Source: an uncultured Lachnotalea sp. (lineage in GTDB: Bacteria; Bacillota; Clostridia; Lachnospirales; Lachnospiraceae). Taken from it: a DNA stretch of 56,511 bases. The notes under the pieces were generated by a model that saw only the letters and a program-made list of their open reading frames with translations, was not told the DNA's origin and did no database searches. Location of the stretch: the NCBI GenBank assembly GCA_948470255.1, contig CAOKOS010000012.1, positions 1-56,511 of the forward strand, read 5' to 3'. Position numbers and translations under genes: made by a program. Shown piece by piece: positions 25,701 to 33,713 of this stretch (positions are counted from its first letter, which is position 1; each line of letters opens with the position of its first letter).

Positions 25701-25993
25701 TGAAAGCAGTCAAAATCAATAAGCTGGAACAGGAATCCCCCAATCTTTTGGATTTGATTTTAGAGCATGAAATCGACCTGGTTATCGACACGCCAAACCA
25801 GGGAGCGGCGAAAAGCCATGACGGTTTCATTATCCGCCGGAACGCCATTGAGACAGGTGTGAATGTGCTGACAGCCATTGATACTGCCAGGGCCCTTGTG
25901 ACAAGTCTTGAAAACCGGAAGGAAAAACTGCACCTGATTGATATTGCCACAGTGAGAAACAGAGGGATTACAGTAGAAGGAGGGAAAAGATGA
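22763..25993 (+). CDS. carB: Carbamoyl-phosphate synthase large subunit
   Basis: CarB makes carbamoyl phosphate from bicarbonate, ammonia and two ATP. The 1076-residue length is standard. Both ATP-grasp halves are present: the first opens [26 protein letters not shown] (from residue 8) and the second repeats the pattern as [21 protein letters not shown] near residue 555. Each has the VEVNPRxSR signature. The C-terminal 140 residues form the MGS-like allosteric domain, with TARSTAKIL-like (here ATRSTAKIL) and NRGITVEGG near the end. It overlaps carA and, by ATGA, the CPBP protease gene downstream. Confidence 0.98.
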   Translation: [1076 protein letters not shown]

Positions 25994-26883
25994 ATCAGGA
26001 GAGCTGGGGAAAGAGGATCTGGAGACTGATTTATCCAGGCCTGACTTATCTGGGAATCTGTTTTATTATAGAAGTGATAGCGGCAGTGTGGATTGCTTTT
26101 TCAACGGTTTCCAAATATGATATTAATACTCTGAATAGTGAAATGAACAACATTATCAACGGAATGATAGATCAGACCCTTTCCATTGCTCTGGAGCTTC
26201 AGGTGCTGGCGGCAGTCCTGACTCTTCCGCTTTTGATCTTGTATTACCGGATGGACAGAAAGCGGGAGGAGAGGGAAAAAATTGTGCATCGTTTTACATC
26301 GGCGCCTGCCTGGCAGTATATATTGGTTGCAATACTTGGCATGGCGGCCTGCCTGGCAGGGAACAATCTGGTTTTTGCCAGCGGGCTTTATCATGTTTCG
26401 GATGCATACGATGCCATTTCTGAGGTGCTTTATGGCGGCAAACTGGCGCTGGAGCTTGTGGGACTGGGTATCATTGTACCAGTGGTGGAGGAAATCATTT
26501 TCCGGGGGCTTATGTACCGGAGAATGCGGGAATACTTGAATGTTTCCACGGCGACTGTGGTATGTTCCATGATTTTTGGTTTTTATCATGGAAATCTGGT
26601 GCAAGGCGTTTATGCGTTTTGCCTGAGTCTTCTGTTCATATATGTTTATGAGCGGTTTCATAGTATGGCGGCGCCCATATTATTTCATGTGGCGGCTAAC
26701 CTGTTGTCGGTGGTGGTATCCGAGATGGATTTTCTGGATGGGATCCACCGTTCTGCGGTATCCTTCTGGGGCAGCACTATTGTGGCCTGTGGAGTTTTAA
26801 TTGGAATGGTGTACCTGATTGAACGGTTTGTCTATTCGGAAGAAATCCTGGAAGAGCCTGTTTCAGGACAGGAAGAGGGATAA
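25990..26883 (+). CDS. CPBP-family intramembrane glutamic endopeptidase
   Basis: The 297-residue membrane protein has about seven to eight hydrophobic segments and the CPBP/Abi signature: EEIIFRGLMYRR (Glu167-Glu168, Arg172), FGFYHGN (His near 198) and HVAANL near 234. Such proteases cut prenylated or membrane peptides, and in Firmicutes some protect against bacteriocins; the substrate is unknown here. The start codon overlaps the carB stop by four bases, so it is the third gene of the carAB operon, although no functional link to pyrimidine synthesis is known. A strong terminator follows. Confidence 0.88.
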   Translation: MNQESWGKRIWRLIYPGLTYLGICFIIEVIAAVWIAFSTVSKYDINTLNSEMNNIINGMIDQTLSIALELQVLAAVLTLPLLILYYRMDRKREEREKIVHRFTSAPAWQYILVAILGMAACLAGNNLVFASGLYHVSDAYDAISEVLYGGKLALELVGLGIIVPVVEEIIFRGLMYRRMREYLNVSTATVVCSMIFGFYHGNLVQGVYAFCLSLLFIYVYERFHSMAAPILFHVAANLLSVVVSEMDFLDGIHRSAVSFWGSTIVACGVLIGMVYLIERFVYSEEILEEPVSGQEEG

Positions 26884-26940
26884 AAAGAATTCTGCATAGC
26901 TTTTCTGGGTATGGGGAACGAAGTTTCCTATACGCAAAAA

Positions 26941-26978
26941 AAGCGCCGGATGATGAAAAATCATGCCGGCGCTTTTTT
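26941..26978. terminator. Bidirectional terminator between the CPBP and PAP2 genes
   Basis: AAGCGCCGGATGAT and ATCATGCCGGCGCTT pair around GAAAA with one bulge. TTTTTT follows on plus, and the A-run before it gives a T-run on minus. Confidence 0.92.
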
Positions 26979-26987
26979 GGTGCGAGA

Positions 26988-27692
26988 TCACAGTTTATGT
27001 TTGTAACCATATAGTAATCTGCGGCTCCTTGCTTTTGTCGCTTTGGAAGATTCTTTTAACAGCTCATGCTGATAAATAAAGAAATAGAGGGCAATGGCCA
27101 GTACGATGGCCCCCAGTCCGTCCAATATGGAATGTTGTTTTAAAAATACTGTGGACAGACAGATGGAAACGGTGATCAATGTGGATAAAGGACGAATCCA
27201 TCTATGTTTTCTCGATATATCGCTGTTCCACCAGGCCAGGTTTACGCCAAGGGAAGCAAACACATGGATACTGGGGAATACATTGGTGGAAGTATCTGTT
27301 TTGTATAACATCACAATTAATTTGGAAAAAATATTTTTTTCCGGGTTCACCGGCGGCCTCATGGTCTGGCCGTTGGGAAATAAAGTACAGATGGCCAGGC
27401 AGATGGTCATTCCGATAAATAAAAATGCTGTCATCCGGTAAAATTCTTTTTTGGGACGCCAGAACAGGAAAAAGGCTACAGAACCAGCCACAAAAAAGAA
27501 CCAGAATAAATAAGGCACGATGAAATATTCACAAAAGGGAATAAGATCATCGAATGTAATATGGATGTTGGTAAACCGTGTTCCAATGGTTATATGTTTT
27601 TCAAGCCAAAAAAACCAGGGAAAGTAAATAAAAACGTAACAAAGAACCCAGGCTTGACGATATTTGCCAAAAAAACGTTTTATTGTGTTCAC
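26988..27692 (-). CDS. PAP2-family membrane phosphatase
   Basis: The 234-residue protein has about six membrane segments and PAP2 (type 2 phosphatidic acid phosphatase) motifs: PSIH at residues 140-143 and KQHSILDG near 185-192, containing the catalytic His-x3-Asp. The first KxxxxxxRP part is seen as GQTMRPPVNPEK. Such enzymes remove phosphate from lipid phosphates, for example undecaprenyl pyrophosphate or phosphatidic acid. The architecture fits the PAP2_3 (inositol phosphotransferase-like) branch. The GTG start at 27692 was chosen because GGAAGGAAGG lies about nine bases upstream; a TTG eight codons earlier has no such site. Confidence 0.85.
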   Translation of the reverse strand: MNTIKRFFGKYRQAWVLCYVFIYFPWFFWLEKHITIGTRFTNIHITFDDLIPFCEYFIVPYLFWFFFVAGSVAFFLFWRPKKEFYRMTAFLFIGMTICLAICTLFPNGQTMRPPVNPEKNIFSKLIVMLYKTDTSTNVFPSIHVFASLGVNLAWWNSDISRKHRWIRPLSTLITVSICLSTVFLKQHSILDGLGAIVLAIALYFFIYQHELLKESSKATKARSRRLLYGYKHKL

Positions 27693-27849
27693 AGTGAATC
27701 GCCTTCCTTCCCCCAAAGGGGATTAAAATTATAATATATTATGTTTTCTGTCTGCCACTATAGCACGGTTTTTTAAAGATAGCAAGGGCCTTCAGAAAAT
27801 CTTTAGAAACTATTCTGAAAACATGTCATTGGAAGGGGAGAGAAGCATA

Positions 27850-27877
27850 TTGACTTTTTTGGCAAAGCGATTATAAT
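27850..27877 (+). promoter_or_regulatory. Sigma-A promoter of the DUF4854 lipoprotein gene
   Basis: TTGACT at 27850-27855 and TATAAT at 27872-27877 are 16 bases apart, about 48 bases before the coding start. Confidence 0.7.
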
Positions 27878-27924
27878 GATAACGTAATATCGGGACAGTA
27901 AGGTTCAAAAAGGAGTTGCAGGAG

Positions 27925-28425
27925 ATGACAAAAGGAAAATTCAGGTTGACGGTGTATATGGTTCCAGTTTTCATGTCGATGGCTTTGACGGCCTGCGGCG
28001 GCAAAGAGGAGGCTGCAGGGCAGGGAACGACGGCGGCACAGGCACAGGTGACGGAAGCACAGGTATCTCAGGAGAGCGCCGAGCCTGAAAAAGAAAAATA
28101 TTCCACAGTTGCTGATTTTGTAAATTCTGAAACAATGCAAAAGCAGCTGGAAGCCCAGACACAGAGCATGGGTGATGCCAATTTGGACATTTCTGTTGCA
28201 GGAGAGGATAATAAATTAATTTATACATTTGCTTACCGCGAATTAAAATCAGCGGAAGGGATGGCAGAGGTGCTTCAGGAGACATTGGATGCGGAGAGGG
28301 CTACTCTTGTCCAGCTGGCGAATTATATTAAAGAAGCTGTGGATGTGGAGAACCCGGTGGTGGTAGTCAGATACCTGGATACAAAAGGAAATGAAATTTA
28401 TTCTGCAGAATTTGTGGCTGAATAA
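27925..28425 (+). CDS. DUF4854-type lipoprotein
   Basis: The 166-residue protein has a lipoprotein signal: basic start MTKGKFR, a hydrophobic stretch and the lipobox LTAC with the acylated Cys24, followed by GG. Residues 25-60 are an Ala/Gln/Glu-rich linker. The remaining part (STVADFVNSETMQKQLEAQT... FAYRELKS... VVRYLDTKGNEIYSAEF) is the DUF4854 fold common in Lachnospiraceae, whose function is unknown. AAAAGGAG lies nine bases before the ATG at 27925. It is monocistronic, with its own promoter and terminator. Confidence 0.82.
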   Translation: MTKGKFRLTVYMVPVFMSMALTACGGKEEAAGQGTTAAQAQVTEAQVSQESAEPEKEKYSTVADFVNSETMQKQLEAQTQSMGDANLDISVAGEDNKLIYTFAYRELKSAEGMAEVLQETLDAERATLVQLANYIKEAVDVENPVVVVRYLDTKGNEIYSAEFVAE

Positions 28426-28439
28426 AAAGTTGTGGCAAA

Positions 28440-28474
28440 AGAGGTGCGGCCCTTGGATCGCACCTCTTTTTATT
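28440..28474 (+). terminator. Rho-independent terminator of the lipoprotein gene
   Basis: AGAGGTGCG and CGCACCTCT pair around GCCCTTGGAT-type loop bases and are followed by TTTTTATTTT. Repeat element copy B begins at the end of this T-tract. Confidence 0.92.
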
Positions 28475-28475
28475 T

Positions 28476-28620
28476 TGCTTTATAGGAAACCACGTCCTAT
28501 AAAGCAAAAAGGCTCCGCGCAGTTCGCGGAAAGGAAATTAGCCTTTCAGGCCCGCTCACGCGCGGCGATTGCGCAAAGCGCAATCTTTGTTCTAGGAAAT
28601 TGCGTCCTTGTATAAAAAGC
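28476..28620. repeat. Hairpin-rich extragenic element, copy B
   Basis: The left end is a perfect 12-base inverted repeat, TGCTTTATAGGA/TCCTATAAAGCA around AACCACG. The core (28517-28585) has CCGCG/CGCGG, GAAAGG/CCTTTC and GATTGCGC-AAA-GCGCAATC hairpins. The right end TCTAGGAAATTGCGTCC repeats the left-end motif in degenerate form. It lies between convergent genes, as copy A does. Confidence 0.78.
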
Positions 28621-28640
28621 AGGTTTTTATGCGGAGGATG

Positions 28641-30410
28641 TTATTTGATGGGATCGTAATACTGGGATTCATAATACTTATAGAGGGCTTTATATTCCTC
28701 CGTAGCGCCACGGTGCATAAGTTTCTGGTATTCGTGGGAATCGAAATTTTTGGCGTTACTGAGCTTTTCAATAATATGTAAGGCTACGTTGGAACAATGG
28801 TCGGAAATACGTTCGGCGCTGGTTAAGAATTCAGTGAGGGAAATACCGGCCTGGACGCTGCAGTTCCCTTTACTGAGCCGCTCTATGTGGTGTACTTTTA
28901 TGGTTTCCCTGAGGACGTCGATGACTTCTTCTAATGGTTCGACCCGGTAAGCGATGGTCAGATTGTCATTTTGGTAAGCCTCTAAGGTAATGGTAAGTAC
29001 ATGCTTGACGGCAGAGACTGTCATCTTGATCTCTTTTAAACCTTTTTTAGAGAAAGAGATCCCCTGCTCTTTGTTGAACTGCCCCACTTCGGCAATATTT
29101 ACGCAGTGATCGCCAATACGTTCAAAGTCGCCGATACAGTGAAGCAGCATGGCCACTTCCCTTTGGTCTTCCCGCCGGATATTTTGGGAGGTAATCCGCA
29201 CCAGATATTCTCCGAGGGCGGTTTCGCATTTATCCAGGAAAGTTTCGTTTTCATTGAGCTTTTCAAAAGTTTTTTCATCAAAATTGTAAAGGAGAGACAC
29301 AGCCATATCGTAATTTTCCTGGATGGTTTCGCCCATCTGAAGCGTCACCTTACGGCACTGTTCGAGGGCGACTGTGGGACGGTTTAAGAAAATATCGTCC
29401 AGGAGCGCCAGGCTGGAATCTGCGCGGGAAGGGGCGTCATCGTGAAGCAGTTTTTTGGAAATAGATACCAGGACACTGCAGAAAGGCAATAAGATCACGC
29501 TGGTCGCAATATTAAATAATGTATGGAAATCAGCAATATTACCACGGGTCATGGCGTTTTCCCAGAAGGAGAAGCCAATGATAGCCTGGAAACCGTAAAT
29601 GCCGATCAGGAACATGATTGCGCCGATAATATTAATCATCAGGTGGCAGACAACAACACGTTTGGCATTTTTATTGGTGCCGATACTGGCAATGAGTACG
29701 GTGATACATTTGCCGATATTCTGGCCGATGATGATGGGAGCCGCCATGGAGAAAGTCACTGTCCCTGTGGAGGCGATGGCCTGCAAAATACCGACAGAAG
29801 CAGAAGAACTCTGGAGGATGGCCGTAACCACAGCGCCCAAAAGAACACCCAACAGAGGATTTTTGAACATAAAGAAAATTTCCTGGAAGGCGGGTGAATC
29901 CTTTAGGGGGGAGAGGGCCGATTCCATGGTGGTCATACCAAAGAAAAGAATCCCGAAGCCAATCAGCAGATGGGCAATGTCGCGGGTTTTTCTGCGCTTG
30001 CTTATGAGAATCATAAAAGAGCCGATGGCAATCACAATGGGAGCAAAGGAAGTGGGCTTGATCAGTTCAAAAAAAAGCTGCGAACCAGATAAATCACCGA
30101 GACGTAAAATCTGCCCGGTGACAGTTGTACCGATATTGGCGCCCATAATAACAGGAATCGTCTGGGCGAATTTCATAATGCCGGCGTTTACGAAGCCCAC
30201 CAGCATGACAGTGGTGGCGGCGGAACTTTGAATGACACCTGTGACTACAGCGCCCAGGGCCAGCCCCTTTAAACGGTTATTGGTCAGCTTCTCCAAAGTC
30301 CTTTCCAGGCCGGCGCCTGCAATTTTCTCCAAGGAAGCGCCAAGGAGGCTCATGCCATAGAGAAACAGGCCGATGCCGCCAAGGAGTGTCAGAACTGAAA
30401 AAATGTCCAC
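28641..30410 (-). CDS. Na/Pi-cotransporter family protein with PhoU-like domain
   Basis: The 589-residue protein has the NptA/YjbB architecture. Residues about 1-310 hold two Na/Pi cotransporter repeats, each with a QSS signature (VIQSSAATTVM and ILQSSSASVGI) and several membrane helices, and GANIGTT/GQNIGK motifs. Residues about 340-560 form a soluble helical PhoU-like domain (CIGDFERIGDHCVNIAE and AERISDHCSNVALH). It probably moves phosphate with sodium, possibly outward as in YjbB. GTG at 30410 follows ATGAGGA by about eight bases; a TTG 12 codons earlier is less likely. It is transcribed divergently from ftsK. Confidence 0.9.
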   Translation of the reverse strand: MDIFSVLTLLGGIGLFLYGMSLLGASLEKIAGAGLERTLEKLTNNRLKGLALGAVVTGVIQSSAATTVMLVGFVNAGIMKFAQTIPVIMGANIGTTVTGQILRLGDLSGSQLFFELIKPTSFAPIVIAIGSFMILISKRRKTRDIAHLLIGFGILFFGMTTMESALSPLKDSPAFQEIFFMFKNPLLGVLLGAVVTAILQSSSASVGILQAIASTGTVTFSMAAPIIIGQNIGKCITVLIASIGTNKNAKRVVVCHLMINIIGAIMFLIGIYGFQAIIGFSFWENAMTRGNIADFHTLFNIATSVILLPFCSVLVSISKKLLHDDAPSRADSSLALLDDIFLNRPTVALEQCRKVTLQMGETIQENYDMAVSLLYNFDEKTFEKLNENETFLDKCETALGEYLVRITSQNIRREDQREVAMLLHCIGDFERIGDHCVNIAEVGQFNKEQGISFSKKGLKEIKMTVSAVKHVLTITLEAYQNDNLTIAYRVEPLEEVIDVLRETIKVHHIERLSKGNCSVQAGISLTEFLTSAERISDHCSNVALHIIEKLSNAKNFDSHEYQKLMHRGATEEYKALYKYYESQYYDPIK

Positions 30411-30540
30411 GGATTTTTCCTCATTTCTTTTGAATTTTTTCTGCAATGTTATCTATTGTAAAAGCGTCACAGCATAAAACTGCACAATTTTATACTATTA
30501 TAAATATAAGAAAGCGTCAATAAGAATTTTTTCTTTAAGC

Positions 30541-30569
30541 TTGTTTCCTTTTCTCCAAAATGATATACT
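30541..30569 (+). promoter_or_regulatory. Sigma-A promoter of the ftsK gene
   Basis: TTGTTT at 30541-30546 and TATACT at 30564-30569 are 17 bases apart, about 115 bases before the GTG start. Confidence 0.6.
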
Positions 30570-30683
30570 AAATCATGTATGCCTTTTGGCGGGCAGGTAT
30601 ATTTGATAAATTTAAAACGATGATCTGTATGCCAAGGGGCGCTGTGAAATGCCCGGAAGTAACAAGACTGGAGGAAAGAAAAG

Positions 30684-33635
30684 GTGGCACAGGCAAAAAA
30701 GAAAACTCAGGCGCGTACCAGAAAAACCACCGCGCGGAAAACATCTGCAAATTCTAAAGTGAAACGGAGTACTTCTTCCCCCAATGCAAGAGAAGAAAAA
30801 ATGGAGCCGGCTCTGAAGAAAGAATTGGTGATTCTTGTGAGCCTGGCTGTTTGTATTTTGCTGTTTTGCAGCAATCTCCATTGGTGCGGCAGTTTCGGTG
30901 AAGCAATTTACCGCGGACTGCGGGGCCTTTTTGGGATTTTTGGATATCTGATGCCTTTTTATCTGTTTTTGGCCGTCTGTTTTCTCTTATCTAATGAGGG
31001 TAGCCCAAGGGCAGTGATACGGGTGCTGGTATCTGTCCTTGTGCTGGTGGTATTCTGTGGACTTGCCTCTCTTCTGGCGGTCAGTGAATTCGATAGCGCT
31101 GTGACGCTGAAGGATTACTACACCCAGGCTACAGGGTCCTTAAGCGGAGGATTTTTTGGCGGGCTATGCCTGAAACTTCTCTATCCGGCCCTGGGGATGG
31201 TGGGGGCTTATGTGGTGTTAATTCTTTTAGCAATGGCAGGAATTGTGGTGACGACTCAGAAATCTCTTCTTGGCCCCCTGCAAAAAGGTGGGAAAAAGGT
31301 ATATGACACTGCAAAAGAGGACATTATCAGGCGCCATGAGATCCGGGTTGAGAAAGCGGAAGAGAGGAAAAAATACAGGACAGATAAAAAGGTCAGGGGG
31401 GTGTCCCTGGATACGGATATTATAGAGGAAGATATGCAGGAATTTTCTCAGGCTGCAGAAGAGGCGGAGCCGGAAAGAGAAGAGGATGTTTTCAGAGGCG
31501 AGATCCATGGAATGGTGGATGCTTATGGGACGGAAGACCAGGATTTCATATCCAAGGAGAGTACAAAACCGCTTCAGGCAAACAAAGTGGAGCATACTTT
31601 GTCGGAGCTGGATGCGATGATTGAGAAAACTGCGGAAAAATCAGAAAAAATAGATCCTGGGATTACACTGTATCACATTCCGCCTGTGGAGGATGAGATA
31701 CCGGCCTGGGAAGAAGCGGAATTTTCGGAAACAGAAAGTGTGGAGGCAGATGTTTTTTCAGAAACGGAGCCGTTCCCGGAGACGGGGGGCTTTTCAAAAA
31801 CAGGCGGTTCTGCAGAGGAAGATGATCTGTCCAGGCCACTGACAGGCTCAGGCTATCCGTCCGAAAGAAACAGCTTCCAGGAGACGGCAGAAGCGCCAGA
31901 AGAGAGTGGAGAAGAGATTTTGCCTGCCGGTTCCGGCCAGGTGCGCCAGATTGTGACGGCGGGAGGGAAGGTAATCGAAGTGGAGGAAGACCCCACGGAG
32001 TCGGATCCCATTACGGAGAAGAGGATGAGGGCTGGGAGGGAACAGAATTCCATCTTCCGTGAGGAAGGGGGAGGGCGGGGAAATTCCGGCAGCGTCCGTT
32101 TTACAGATATCTCCCCGGCCCGGCAGGTACAGAGGGAGACAGCGGGGGCAGAAAGAAAGCTTCAGCCGGAGAGGCGCCCTGAACAAAAAAAACCTCCCCG
32201 CCCTTATCAGAAGCCGCCTGTTACCCTTTTAAAGCAGGGGGACCGGAAGATAAAAAACAGGGATTCGGAGCTTAAAGAAACAGCGGTCAAGCTTCAGCAG
32301 ACCCTTCGGAATTTTGGTGTGGGCGTGACTGTGACAAACATCAGCTGCGGGCCTTCTGTGACCCGATATGAGCTGACGCCGGAGCAGGGGGTCAAAGTCA
32401 GCAGGATTGTATCACTGACGGATGATATCAAACTGAACCTGGCAGCGGCAGACATTCGTATTGAAGCGCCTATTCCGGGAAAAGCGGCAGTAGGTATTGA
32501 GGTGCCAAACAGAGAGAATATGACGGTTGCTTTCCGGGATGTGATTGAGGCGGAGGAGTTTCGGACATTTCCGTCTAAACTGGCTTTTGCGGTGGGACGG
32601 GATATTGCCGGACAGACGGTGGTGGCTGATATGGCGCGGATGCCCCATCTTTTAATTGCAGGCGCCACCGGTTCCGGAAAATCTGTCTGTATCAATACGT
32701 TGATTATGAGTATTCTTTATAAGGCGGAGCCATCGGAAGTAAAACTGATTATGATAGATCCAAAGGTGGTGGAGCTGAGTGTTTACAATGGGATTCCCCA
32801 TCTGATGATTCCTGTGGTGACCGACCCCAAAAAGGCGGCCGGGGCTTTAAACTGGGCCGTGGCTGAAATGACAGAACGGTATAAAAAGTTTGCGGAATTT
32901 AATGTCCGTGACTTGAAAGGCTACAATGCGAAGCTAAAAGAGGAGGAGGGTGAAACAGCGACCCCTCTTCCCCATCTGGTGATTATTGTGGATGAGCTTT
33001 CGGACTTGATGATGGTGGCGCCCGGAGAGGTGGAGGATGCCATCTGCCGCCTGGCCCAGATGGCCAGGGCAGCGGGGATTCATCTGGTGCTGGCGACACA
33101 GAGGCCGTCGGTCAATGTCATTACAGGGTTGATTAAAGCAAATGTACCGTCCAGAATTGCTTTTTCCGTATCATCAGGAGTGGATTCGAGAACCATTATT
33201 GACATGAATGGGGCGGAGAAGCTTTTGGGGAAAGGCGATATGCTGTTTTATCCTTCCGGTTATCAGAAACCAGTCCGTGTCCAGGGCGCTTTTATTTCCG
33301 ACGGCGAGGTGTCAGATGTGGTGAAATTCCTGACGGAGAATACGGACACACAGTATAGCCAGGAAGTGGAAAACCGCCTGAGTACAGCGTCTGCCCTGGA
33401 AAGTGCAGGCGGAGGGGACAGGGATGCTTATTTTGCGGATGCGGGCCGCTTTTTAATAGAAAAAGAAAAGGGTTCCATTGGCATGATTCAAAGGGCTTTT
33501 AAGGTGGGCTTTAACCGGGCCGCCAGGATTATGGATCAGCTTGCAGAGGCAGGGGTGGTCGGCGAGGAAGAAGGGACAAAACCTAGAAAAGTATTGATGA
33601 CAAGGGAGGAGTTTGAAGAACTGCTTGAACAATAG
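30684..33635 (+). CDS. ftsK: DNA translocase of the FtsK/SpoIIIE family
   Basis: FtsK/SpoIIIE hexamers pump chromosomal DNA through the division or sporulation septum. The 983-residue protein has a Lys/Arg-rich N-terminus, about four membrane segments (residues 47-190), a long acidic low-complexity linker (about 230-520, with repeated SETE and FSETG-type words), the RecA-like motor with Walker A GATGSGKSV (660-668), Walker B LVIIVDELSDLMM, and a C-terminal gamma winged-helix domain (IGMIQRAFKVGFNRAARIMDQL). GTG at 30684 follows GGAGG by nine bases. Whether this copy serves division, sporulation or both cannot be told; only one is in the window. Confidence 0.95.
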   Translation: MAQAKKKTQARTRKTTARKTSANSKVKRSTSSPNAREEKMEPALKKELVILVSLAVCILLFCSNLHWCGSFGEAIYRGLRGLFGIFGYLMPFYLFLAVCFLLSNEGSPRAVIRVLVSVLVLVVFCGLASLLAVSEFDSAVTLKDYYTQATGSLSGGFFGGLCLKLLYPALGMVGAYVVLILLAMAGIVVTTQKSLLGPLQKGGKKVYDTAKEDIIRRHEIRVEKAEERKKYRTDKKVRGVSLDTDIIEEDMQEFSQAAEEAEPEREEDVFRGEIHGMVDAYGTEDQDFISKESTKPLQANKVEHTLSELDAMIEKTAEKSEKIDPGITLYHIPPVEDEIPAWEEAEFSETESVEADVFSETEPFPETGGFSKTGGSAEEDDLSRPLTGSGYPSERNSFQETAEAPEESGEEILPAGSGQVRQIVTAGGKVIEVEEDPTESDPITEKRMRAGREQNSIFREEGGGRGNSGSVRFTDISPARQVQRETAGAERKLQPERRPEQKKPPRPYQKPPVTLLKQGDRKIKNRDSELKETAVKLQQTLRNFGVGVTVTNISCGPSVTRYELTPEQGVKVSRIVSLTDDIKLNLAAADIRIEAPIPGKAAVGIEVPNRENMTVAFRDVIEAEEFRTFPSKLAFAVGRDIAGQTVVADMARMPHLLIAGATGSGKSVCINTLIMSILYKAEPSEVKLIMIDPKVVELSVYNGIPHLMIPVVTDPKKAAGALNWAVAEMTERYKKFAEFNVRDLKGYNAKLKEEEGETATPLPHLVIIVDELSDLMMVAPGEVEDAICRLAQMARAAGIHLVLATQRPSVNVITGLIKANVPSRIAFSVSSGVDSRTIIDMNGAEKLLGKGDMLFYPSGYQKPVRVQGAFISDGEVSDVVKFLTENTDTQYSQEVENRLSTASALESAGGGDRDAYFADAGRFLIEKEKGSIGMIQRAFKVGFNRAARIMDQLAEAGVVGEEEGTKPRKVLMTREEFEELLEQ

Positions 33636-33713
33636 CGGGCAGATTTCTGGCTCCTGTCAAGGAAGGAAACCTCCGCATAGGATAAAGGAAGAAGATTTTA
33701 TGGGGAGATATTC

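Noticed and set aside
29523-30231. Plus-strand open frames opposite the Na/Pi transporter gene
   Set aside because: They mirror the membrane-protein coding sequence of the opposite strand and lack ribosome sites or recognisable domains.
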